This document shows, in pieces, positions 1-5,364 of a stretch of DNA of 6,287 nucleotides. This stretch comes from Planctomycetaceae bacterium. Its GTDB lineage: Bacteria > Planctomycetota > Planctomycetia > Pirellulales > JAEUIK01. Location: assembly GCA_015493185.1 (NCBI GenBank), contig WGDQ01000752.1, positions 1 through 6,287 of the forward strand. The letters are read 5' to 3'. The position numbers were made by a program, and so were the translations under genes. The notes under the pieces are model-generated. The model saw nothing but the letters and a program-made list of their open reading frames with translations. It had not been told where the DNA came from and searched no databases. How positions within the stretch are numbered: position 1 is the stretch's first letter; each line of letters starts with the position of its first letter.

Positions 1-141
1 CTGGTCGACAGCTTTCAGCGATTTGCGGGAGCGGCGGCCATCGACCGCTTCCGAGCACAGCGTGAGTGGATCGAAGAGCTGAAGCGCGAGGCCGGCGTTC
101 ACTGGGTGCGTGCGCCGGACGCACCTGTAACGAAAACTTGA
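1..141 (+). CDS. 3' end of an unidentified protein (partial)
   Basis: The reading frame is open from the first base to a TGA at 139-141, giving the last 46 residues of a protein whose start lies outside the window. The tail is amphipathic and charged (FRAQREWIEELKREAGVHW), probably helical, then ends in a short Pro/Ala-rich stretch with VTKT at the C-terminus. Most codons end in G or C, like the recognised genes nearby, which supports real coding sequence. I do not recognise the family from this fragment. The gene converges with glgB across a 349 bp spacer, so it is not in an operon with it. Confidence 0.55.
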   Translation: MVDSFQRFAGAAAIDRFRAQREWIEELKREAGVHWVRAPDAPVTKT

Positions 142-181
142 CAAGGTGTCTTCAAAATCCAATTCCGACTTCGATCAAGAG

Positions 182-240
182 CGAGCCCACCGGCTCGTCG
201 TCGGTCTGTATCGACCAGTCCAAGAGTCCGAGGAGGACTC
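182..240 (+). terminator. Possible terminator hairpins after the partial gene
   Basis: Two perfect hairpins lie 40-100 bases after the stop of the plus-strand partial gene. The first is CGAGCC/GGCTCG (182-187 with 192-197, loop CACC). The second is GAGTCC/GGACTC (224-229 with 235-240, loop GAGGA). No U-tract follows either, so they are not classical intrinsic terminators. They could pause polymerase, protect the 3' end or be chance. Confidence 0.25.
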
Positions 241-453
241 GCCTGCTTCGCCCTCCTTGATACGATTCACCTGCTCACAATCTCGGGCCGGCAGGCGATT
301 TCCAAGGCACCTTTTGAGAACCCCGCCCACCTGCTGAGTCGAACAAACGACGTTCGGCCCGGGGAGTGCTTTGCACCATCGGTAGCGCCCACAACATCGC
401 AATCGGAGGCCCAACGATGCGACCAGCAAATCTGGGCCGGTGCCGCGCGTCAG

Positions 454-477
454 GCGGCGATGGGGCACGCGCGCCGC
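454..477 (-). terminator. Possible glgB 3' hairpin
   Basis: GCGGCG at 454-459 pairs with CGCCGC at 472-477 around a 12-base loop. The hairpin begins 13 bases after the glgB stop codon when read on the minus strand. It is GC-rich and well placed, but no T-run follows it, so termination activity is a guess. Confidence 0.22.
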
Positions 478-490
478 AAACTTGCCTTGC

Positions 491-2698
491 TTACTGCGGT
501 TTGAACACACAAACCGCAAGCGGTGGCAACGTGATCTTCAGCGAGTAGGGACGGCCATGGCTCGATAGGGTTTCGGCCATCGCGCCGGGACCATTGCCGA
601 CGTTGCTGCCGCCGTAGTAGGTCGAGTCGCTATTGAAGATCTCTTGGTACCATCCTCCGCGCGGCACGCCAATGCGGAAATCGGGCCGAGGCACCGGTGT
701 GAAGTTGCAGCACACCACCAGAAAATCGTCGGCCCGGCGCGCTTTACGGATGTAGCTGAGCGTGCTTTCCTCCCAGTCGTGGCAGTCGATCCATTCGAAG
801 CCATTGCCGTGGAAGTCCAATTCGTAAAGCGCCGCTTCACGGCGATACATACGGTTGAGATCGGCCACCAGTTTCTGTAGCCCGCGGTGCGACTCCCACT
901 GGAGCAAGTCCCACTGCAAGCTGCCATCGTAGTTCCACTCGAGCCACTGTCCGATTTCGTTGCCCATGAAAAGCAACTTCTTGCCCGGATGGGTCCACAT
1001 GTAGCTGTACAGCAACCGCAAATTGGCGAAGCGCTGCCACAAGTCGCCGGGCATTTGATCGAGCATCGAGCCCTTGCCATGCACCACTTCATCGTGCGAA
1101 AGCGGCAAGATGAAGTTTTCGTGGAAGGCGTAAATCAAACTGAAGGTCAGCTCGTCGTGGTGATACTTGCGATGGATGGGATCGAGCCGCATGTAGGCCC
1201 GGGTGTCGTTCATCCAGCCCATATTCCATTTCATGCTGAATCCCAGGCCGCCCAAATACGTGGGCCGCGACACGCCAGGCCAGGCCGTCGATTCTTCGGC
1301 AATCGTCATGACGCCGGGATACTGCAAGTGCACCTGCTCGTTGAATTGCTTGATGAAGTCGACGGCCGCCAGGTTCTCGCGTCCGCCGAATTCGTTCGGA
1401 ATCCATTCACCATCGTTGCGGCTGTAGTCCAGATAGAGCATCGACGCCACGGCATCGACGCGGAGACCGTCGATATGGTATTTGTCGAGCCAAAACAGGG
1501 CGTTCGACACCAAGTAGTTGCGTACCTCGTGGCGGCCATAGTTGTAGATCAGCGTGCCCCAGTCGCGATGCTCACCCTGACGCGGATCGGCATGCTCGTA
1601 AAGCGCCGTACCGTCGAAGCAACGCAATCCGTGGTCGTCGCGTGGGAAATGGGCCGGCACCCAGTCGACCACCACACCAATGCCGTTTTGATGGCAATGG
1701 TCGACAAAATACATGAAGTCGTCGGGCGATCCGTAGCGAGCCGTCGGCGCGAATAGGCCAACGGGTTGATAGCCCCAACTACCAGAAAACGGGTGTTCGG
1801 CCACCGGCAACAGCTCGATGTGCGTGTAACCCAGTTCCTTCACGTAATCGACCAGCGCGTGGGCCAGCTCTCTGTAGTTCAGCCACGTTCGGCCGTCGTC
1901 TGGGCGGCGCCAACTACCCAGGTGCACCTCGTAGAACGACAGGGGGCTTTCCAGGTGGTTTCGCTCGGCGCGGGCCGTCATCCACGCCTGATCGCCCCAG
2001 GTGTACGTGTCGAGGTCGGCCACAATCGAGGCCGTGCGCGGAGGCACCTCAGCGGCAAACCCATACGGATCGGCCTTATCGACCGCACCAGAGGCTGAAC
2101 GAACGCGGTATTTGTAAATCGCGCCCGGCTTCAGGTCGGGAATGAACAACTCCCAAAAGCCGCTCGGAATGTGTTTCCGCATCGGGTGCCGGCGCGCGTC
2201 CCACTGGTTGAAGTCGCCAATCACGCTCACGCCCTGAGCATTGGGCGCCCACACAGCGAAGTTCACCCCGCGCACGCCGTCGATCGTACGTACATGGGCA
2301 CCGAGCTTTTCGTAGCTTCGCCAGTGCGTTCCTTCGTTCAGCAGGTAGCGATCCAGGTCGCCCAGCAAAGATGGAAATGCGTAGGGATCGTGCATGATGG
2401 TTTGTCGACCGTCGGGCTCAACAACGCGCAACCGATAGGCTGCGGCGCTCTGTTTGGAGCCGAGCGGGCATATGGCTTCGTAAACGCCCGCCGGATGGAT
2501 TTTTCGCATCGGACGCGGCGGGCCTTGCTGGGCGTTGTCGAGCACCCAGGCCTGCTTCGAGTGCGGCAAGTAGGCACGAATGGCCAGCATTCGCCGCCCT
2601 CGCTGCGAAATCTCGTGGGGGCCGAGCAGCTCGAACGGGTTTTCGTGGCGGCCTTCGACAAGCTGACCGATCTTCTCCAGACCGACGTGCGTTCGCAC
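491..2698 (-). CDS. glgB: 1,4-alpha-glucan branching enzyme GlgB (GH13)
   Basis: This enzyme forms the alpha-1,6 branches of glycogen in the cytoplasm by cutting an alpha-1,4 glucan and transferring the piece to a C6 hydroxyl. The 735-residue product matches the usual bacterial GlgB length. Order of domains: N1 domain (about 1-115, with NPFELLGPHE), CBM48 (about 137-235, with VNFAVWAPNA and GDFNQWD), GH13 catalytic barrel (about 255-630) and a C-terminal beta domain. Visible motifs are YEVHLGSWRR, ELLPVAEHP, DWVPAHF (345-351), GLRVDAV with nucleophile Asp415, IAEES with acid/base Glu468, and LSHDEV with Asp536. These three residues sit at a constant offset of 10 from E. coli Asp405, Glu458 and Asp526. 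The start is GTG at 2696-2698, chosen because AAGGAGG lies five bases upstream. The frame stays open upstream to 3031, but that part overlaps the RNase H-like gene and has no GlgB character. It is probably cotranscribed with that gene, 74 bases upstream. Confidence 0.97.
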   Translation of the reverse strand: MRTHVGLEKIGQLVEGRHENPFELLGPHEISQRGRRMLAIRAYLPHSKQAWVLDNAQQGPPRPMRKIHPAGVYEAICPLGSKQSAAAYRLRVVEPDGRQTIMHDPYAFPSLLGDLDRYLLNEGTHWRSYEKLGAHVRTIDGVRGVNFAVWAPNAQGVSVIGDFNQWDARRHPMRKHIPSGFWELFIPDLKPGAIYKYRVRSASGAVDKADPYGFAAEVPPRTASIVADLDTYTWGDQAWMTARAERNHLESPLSFYEVHLGSWRRPDDGRTWLNYRELAHALVDYVKELGYTHIELLPVAEHPFSGSWGYQPVGLFAPTARYGSPDDFMYFVDHCHQNGIGVVVDWVPAHFPRDDHGLRCFDGTALYEHADPRQGEHRDWGTLIYNYGRHEVRNYLVSNALFWLDKYHIDGLRVDAVASMLYLDYSRNDGEWIPNEFGGRENLAAVDFIKQFNEQVHLQYPGVMTIAEESTAWPGVSRPTYLGGLGFSMKWNMGWMNDTRAYMRLDPIHRKYHHDELTFSLIYAFHENFILPLSHDEVVHGKGSMLDQMPGDLWQRFANLRLLYSYMWTHPGKKLLFMGNEIGQWLEWNYDGSLQWDLLQWESHRGLQKLVADLNRMYRREAALYELDFHGNGFEWIDCHDWEESTLSYIRKARRADDFLVVCCNFTPVPRPDFRIGVPRGGWYQEIFNSDSTYYGGSNVGNGPGAMAETLSSHGRPYSLKITLPPLAVCVFKPQ

Positions 2699-2703
2699 CA
2701 GAA

Positions 2704-2710
2704 CCTCCTT
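2704..2710 (-). promoter_or_regulatory. Shine-Dalgarno site that fixes the glgB GTG start
   Basis: Read on the minus strand this is AAGGAGG, a near-perfect anti-16S match, followed by five bases (TTCTG) and the GTG at 2698-2696. It decides the start in favour of the 735-residue form over the longer open frame beginning at 3031. Confidence 0.9.
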
Positions 2711-2772
2711 GCTCGCAGATGTCTCGTCTATGTCGATTCTCTCGTGTTCACGCGCTTTCGTCCAGCCGCTCA

Positions 2773-3456
2773 CTAGCCTACGCGGCGGCTGGTTTGCGGA
2801 ATGGGCATCCCTTGAAACGGCAGCCGACGACGCCCGAGCGGCAACGCCAAATCGATCGGTTCGGCTTCCTCGGCCCCACACGGGTTGCTGACCCGCACAC
2901 CCACATCGGCTCGATCGGCAACCACCCAACGACGGCAAAAAACATGGTGGATCTGCATCGCCCGGTCGACCCGACGCCAAAGGTCGGCATGCTTTACCGG
3001 CACCCAACGCCCGAACGACTCCCACTTCCAATCGTTAGCCCGCCATTGGCGAATGCCGAAAGCGATTCCTCGTCGAACGTAGGGACTCGTGGTCACGATT
3101 TCCACGCAAGAAGGTTCTTCGAGCGCTTCCAGCCCGCGCACCACGGCAAGCAGCGCCAATCGTTCGCCCGACACACCCGGCTCTTCTTCTGATACGGCCA
3201 GGGCCACGGTTCCATCGGCGCGCCGCAGCACGATGCGCCATTCTCCACCGCAGTCGATAGCATCCGGCTCGCGGGTCGTTGTCCATAGTGTGTAACGAGG
3301 CGCCGGCGACCGATGGGCCGTATCGAAGCGAAGCCATGTGCTCTTGCGTTCAGGATGACGGCGTTGTGCCGCCACCGCCGAAGGCGACGATCGCCGCAAG
3401 CGGCCTCTGGATCTGTTAGGCCGCCGAAAGGTTGTCGAAGAAAAGATTGTTTCCAT
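2773..3456 (-). CDS. RNase HI-fold protein with degraded active site
   Basis: The 227-residue product contains an RNase HI-like domain from about residue 54 to 205. The clearest similarity is SGERLALLAVVRGLEAL (RNase HI: NRMELMAAIxALEAL), TTSPYVRRGI (TDSQYVRxGI), and WRANDWKW followed by VPVKHADLWRRVD (GWKxNGWK, PVKNADLW). By my alignment, catalytic Asp10 and Asp70 of E. coli RNase HI fall on Thr60 and Thr123. Glu48 is kept as Glu98, and Asp134 may correspond to Asp202. Normal hydrolysis of RNA in RNA:DNA hybrids, which needs two metal ions held by these carboxylates, is therefore unlikely; nucleic-acid binding may remain. Residues 1-45 are Arg/Ser-rich and resemble no domain. ATG at 3456 is the only in-frame ATG before the domain, but it has only a weak AGGA upstream, so a TTG at residue 20 or GTG at residue 28 could be the true start. 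Its stop lies 74 bases before glgB on the same strand, so a two-gene operon is likely. No link to glycogen metabolism is apparent. Confidence 0.8.
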   Translation of the reverse strand: METIFSSTTFRRPNRSRGRLRRSSPSAVAAQRRHPERKSTWLRFDTAHRSPAPRYTLWTTTREPDAIDCGGEWRIVLRRADGTVALAVSEEEPGVSGERLALLAVVRGLEALEEPSCVEIVTTSPYVRRGIAFGIRQWRANDWKWESFGRWVPVKHADLWRRVDRAMQIHHVFCRRWVVADRADVGVRVSNPCGAEEAEPIDLALPLGRRRLPFQGMPIPQTSRRVG

Positions 3457-3747
3457 GATGGTGCCAGAGCATCCTGTTGGGCGGATCGATGTCAGGTACG
3501 CGAAGAGCCCGAGTCTCGATCTGCCCGATCCGTAGTGCCGCCGCTTTGGGCCCCCATGCCCAACAGTGCCGCGTGCACCGGTCGATCACGTTAGGCCGCG
3601 CCTTGCAAATACACCGATCCGTTGATCCGCACGCGGCTGCTAGCACCTCCATGCACAACAGCTGGCCGACCAACACGCGAGGCCGTTTGCATCTGCCAGC
3701 GTTTTGCTTATCGGCAAAGCCGACGCACACTCGCCACTTTTCCCTGC

Positions 3748-3765
3748 GCGGATCCCGCATTTTTT
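3748..3765 (+). terminator. Weak intrinsic terminator-like element
   Basis: GCGG (3748-3751) pairs with CCGC (3755-3758) around the loop ATC, then an A and six Ts follow (3760-3765). The shape is that of an intrinsic terminator, but the stem is only four base pairs. No plus-strand gene is visible upstream for it to end, so it may be chance or end an unseen short transcript. Confidence 0.2.
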
Positions 3766-3780
3766 CTGCTCTTTCTGCTC
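3763..3780 (+). repeat. Tandem 9-bp duplication TTTCTGCTC
   Basis: TTTCTGCTC occurs twice in exact tandem at 3763-3771 and 3772-3780. It lies in the noncoding region between divergent genes. Most likely it is a small slippage duplication in a pyrimidine-rich tract. Confidence 0.7.
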
Positions 3781-3908
3781 TGCGCAGCCAACCGACCACG
3801 CCAACACGAACCAAACGCTGCGAGCGCGTTGTCTCGTTATTCGCGCTTTTTGTTTCGTCACCCGTTTCTCTGGCCGAAGGCAAACAAGATTTTGCTATGT
3901 GGCGTTGC

Positions 3909-3931
3909 GCGAAACGGCTTGATTGTTTCGC
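3909..3931. promoter_or_regulatory. Inverted repeat, possible operator upstream of DJ-1-like gene
   Basis: GCGAAAC (3909-3915) and GTTTCGC (3925-3931) are perfect complements separated by nine bases. The repeat lies about 125 bases before the DJ-1-like start and overlaps the -35 region of the candidate promoter at 3923-3951. This placement would suit a repressor or activator site, but no regulator is encoded nearby and chance is possible. Confidence 0.25.
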
Positions 3932-3951
3932 ACGGTTCGGAACGCTATGTT
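3923..3951 (+). promoter_or_regulatory. Candidate sigma70-like promoter for the DJ-1-like gene
   Basis: TTGTTT (3923-3928) and TATGTT (3946-3951) are separated by 17 bases, a sigma70-like arrangement with imperfect boxes. Transcription would start near 3958 and give a leader of about 100 bases before the ATG at 4057. This is the best match I found by eye in the spacer. Confidence 0.25.
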
Positions 3952-4056
3952 GAATGCCACCAGAGATTTGAGCACGCTGAACGGCTCTTCCTCCGATACG
4001 GGGCAAGTGCCGGACGAACCAGCAGGTCCACAGTGCGAAGCATGGAACACACTGCA

Positions 4057-4635
4057 ATGGCCACGCAAAAGAAAATCTTGCTTCTTGTCGGCGACTTTGT
4101 TGAAGACTACGAGGCCATGGTGCCGTTTCAGATGCTTTTGATGAGCGGCCACGACGTCCACGCCGTTTGTCCGCGCAAAAGGGCCGGCGATACCGTGGCA
4201 ACTGCTATTCACGATTTTGGCCACGAACAGACTTACAGCGAGAAGCGCGGCCACAACTTCCAGCTCACAGCGACCTTTGCCGAGGTGCAACCCAGCCAGT
4301 ACGATGCGCTGGTGATTCCCGGAGGACGCGCGCCGGAGTATCTACGACTGTTGCCCGAGGTGATCGAGCTTGTTCGCCACTTTTTCGAGGCCAACAAGCC
4401 TGTGGCGGCCATCTGCCACGGCCTGCAAATTCTGACTGCCGCCCGTGTGCTCGAGGGGCGCTCGTGCACCGCCTACCCAGCAGTTCGTCCGGAAATCGAA
4501 GCCGTCGGTGGCCGCTGGATCGAGCCCTCGCCGACCATGACCGATGCACACGTCGACGGTAATCTTGTCAGCGCCCCCGCGTGGCCGGCACATCCAGCCT
4601 GGATGCGGGCCTTTCTGCGGTTGCTGGCATCTTGA
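4057..4635 (+). CDS. DJ-1/PfpI family protein, DJ-1D / glyoxalase III-like
   Basis: The 192-residue product is a single DJ-1/PfpI domain, a cytoplasmic cysteine-dependent fold whose members act as glyoxalase III (methylglyoxal to lactate), deglycases, chaperones or peptidases. Key motifs are ILLLVGDFVEDYEAMVPFQ near the N-terminus with the conserved acidic residue Glu19, LVIPGGRAPEYLR (85-97), and the nucleophile elbow AAICHGLQIL with Cys120 followed by His121. HDFxxxQTYxExRGHNF, PGGRAPEYL and CTAY strongly recall the plant DJ-1D subgroup, known for glyoxalase III activity; with the start at 4057, Glu19 and Cys120 fall at the positions I recall for Arabidopsis DJ-1D. Plant DJ-1D carries two such domains in tandem, whereas this is one. 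An alternative ATG at 4042 would add five residues; neither start has a good Shine-Dalgarno site. The frame is open back to 3622, but that extension has no domain character. Catalytic residues are intact. The gene stands alone, divergent from the RNase H-like gene. Confidence 0.92.
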   Translation: MATQKKILLLVGDFVEDYEAMVPFQMLLMSGHDVHAVCPRKRAGDTVATAIHDFGHEQTYSEKRGHNFQLTATFAEVQPSQYDALVIPGGRAPEYLRLLPEVIELVRHFFEANKPVAAICHGLQILTAARVLEGRSCTAYPAVRPEIEAVGGRWIEPSPTMTDAHVDGNLVSAPAWPAHPAWMRAFLRLLAS

Positions 4636-4671
4636 GCCGAAAGGCGCTTTGCAATAGATCGGTCGTCTGAA

Positions 4672-4703
4672 GTTGTCGTGTCTTTGACCAGAAGACCGAC
4701 AAC
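4672..4703 (+). terminator. Strong hairpin after the DJ-1-like gene
   Basis: GTTGTCG (4672-4678) pairs with CGACAAC (4697-4703). After a bulged T, GTCTT (4680-4684) pairs with AAGAC (4692-4696), leaving loop TGACCAG. The 12 base pairs start 36 bases after the stop codon at 4635. No U-tract follows, so it may be a U-less terminator or a 3'-end stabiliser; the length of the stem makes chance less likely. Confidence 0.45.
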
Positions 4704-4979
4704 CCGAAAAACGTGCGCAACGATCGACTTTGCCGAAAAAAGCGCGAGACGATCCTTGGCGTTCCTTCGCCGCCTACCGGCCTTTTTCCTCGGTTTTATT
4801 TCGCCAAATCGCTGCGCGTCTCCGTTTTTCGAGCGTCCTCGGCCCGAACGCCGAAACGTTGCTCGATGCCCCTAAAATGTCGCTGCGGCCATCAAAATGG
4901 GACCGCTCGCATGTTCGATCAGTCACGGTCTCATCGCGCAACGTTGAAAAGGGCCTTTTCGCTTGCACGGGCACGCACT

Positions 4980-5000
4980 GCGATGCATCGCGCGTACGCG
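4980..5000. repeat. Two adjoining perfect palindromes
   Basis: GCGATGCATCGC (4980-4991) is a perfect 12-bp palindrome. CGCGTACGCG (4991-5000) is a perfect 10-bp palindrome sharing one base with it. They lie in the middle of the convergent spacer. They could bind a dimeric protein, but GC-rich DNA yields such palindromes by chance at some rate. Confidence 0.4.
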
Positions 5001-5211
5001 GAGCGTTGCGACCGCGCAGGCGCAAAATTCCAACCGACTCCGCGCACCGGCATATTCGCACCACAAGTCGCCACACGATCTGCCACCGATCGAAGAGAGC
5101 AATCGTGATTTGCAGCGCAAACTGCGACGCTGATCACAGCCCTACAACGCGGAACCAACAAAGATCACGCGCTCCCCGTAACGTCGCACAGTGCCGAGGG
5201 GACAAAGAGCA

Positions 5212-5254
5212 TGGGCCGCAGCCGACGGCTGAAAAATTCGCCGGCTGCGGCCCA
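5212..5254 (-). terminator. 13-bp GC-rich hairpin after the amidotransferase-like gene
   Basis: TGGGCCGCAGCCG (5212-5224) is perfectly complementary to CGGCTGCGGCCCA (5242-5254), with a 17-base loop. It lies 110 bases beyond the stop of the minus-strand gene at 5365 and is the strongest inverted repeat in the window. Inside it, CAGCCG (5219-5224) can pair instead with CGGCTG (5226-5231), so two exclusive folds exist. The tail on the minus strand (GCTCTTTGT) has only a poor T-run. A terminator or 3'-end structure for the minus-strand transcript is the simplest reading; a dispersed intergenic repeat unit is the alternative. Confidence 0.45.
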
Positions 5255-5364
5255 CGGTCGCTTGTTACATCTGTTGCATCAGAAAAAAGTCGCTTTTCCA
5301 ACTTGCGGCCCGATGCTTCGTTCCGCGCGGTGCCAATCGTGCCACGTCACGGTGTCCGGAGCTC

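Larger units (their letters stand above)
142..490. other. Convergent intergenic spacer with small hairpins
   Basis: This stretch lies between the stop of the plus-strand partial gene and the stop of minus-strand glgB. Short open frames on both strands show no recognisable protein character. It contains three compact GC-rich inverted repeats (182-197, 224-240, 454-477). None is followed by a clear T-run, so any transcription ends here are uncertain. I see no tRNA or other RNA gene. Confidence 0.6.
3457..4056. other. Divergent intergenic region, 600 bp
   Basis: This region separates the minus-strand RNase H-like/glgB pair from the plus-strand DJ-1-like gene and should contain promoters for both. 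Open frames cross it on both strands, but their products are Arg/Ser/Cys-rich and look like translated GC-rich noncoding DNA. It holds a short stem followed by six Ts (3748-3765), an exact tandem duplication of TTTCTGCTC (3763-3780), and a 7-bp inverted repeat (3909-3931) next to a candidate promoter. I see no tRNA, riboswitch or small gene I can support. Confidence 0.6.
4636..5364. other. Convergent intergenic region, 729 bp
   Basis: This spacer lies between the stops of the plus-strand DJ-1-like gene and the minus-strand amidotransferase-like gene. A plus-strand frame of 222 codons (4730-5398) crosses it, but its product is rich in Arg, Ser, His and Cys with no hydrophobic core pattern, and it runs antisense into the amidotransferase end; I do not call it a gene. 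The region contains a 12-bp hairpin (4672-4703), a GAAAAG/CTTTTC hairpin (4946-4960), two adjoining palindromes (4980-5000) and a 13-bp GC-rich hairpin (5212-5254). A small RNA could lie here, but I cannot demonstrate one. Confidence 0.6.

Noticed and set aside
175..519. Minus-strand open frame of 114 codons overlapping the glgB stop
   Set aside because: It overlaps the glgB 3' end in another frame, lacks a good ribosome binding site and has no recognisable motif.
887..1756. Plus-strand open frame of 289 codons opposite glgB
   Set aside because: It is antisense to highly conserved GlgB catalytic motifs; long antisense frames are expected in GC-rich coding DNA, and the product resembles no family I know.
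2171..2776. Plus-strand open frame of 201 codons opposite the glgB N-terminal region
   Set aside because: It is antisense to the GlgB N1 and CBM48 domains and shows no domain character of its own.
2699..3031. N-terminal extension of GlgB to an in-frame ATG at 3031
   Set aside because: It overlaps the RNase H-like gene in another frame, has no GlgB similarity, and a strong Shine-Dalgarno site favours the GTG at 2698.
3474..3566. Distant 9-bp inverted repeat CTGTTGGGC (3474-3482) and GCCCAACAG (3558-3566)
   Set aside because: The arms are 75 bases apart in GC-rich DNA with no supporting context; chance is the simplest explanation.
3622..4056. Upstream extension of the DJ-1-like protein to an ATG at 3622
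   Set aside because: The added 145 residues are low-quality sequence with no domain; the start at 4057 gives a normal single-domain length and numbering matching plant DJ-1D.
3416..4201. Minus-strand open frame of 261 codons across the divergent spacer
   Set aside because: It overlaps the starts of both the RNase H-like and DJ-1-like genes, and its composition is dominated by Arg, Cys and Ser without hydrophobic patterning.
5283..5298. AAAAG-TCG-CTTTT hairpin as a terminator for the amidotransferase-like gene
   Set aside because: The stem is only five base pairs and almost all A-T, too weak for intrinsic termination, although Ts follow it on the minus strand.
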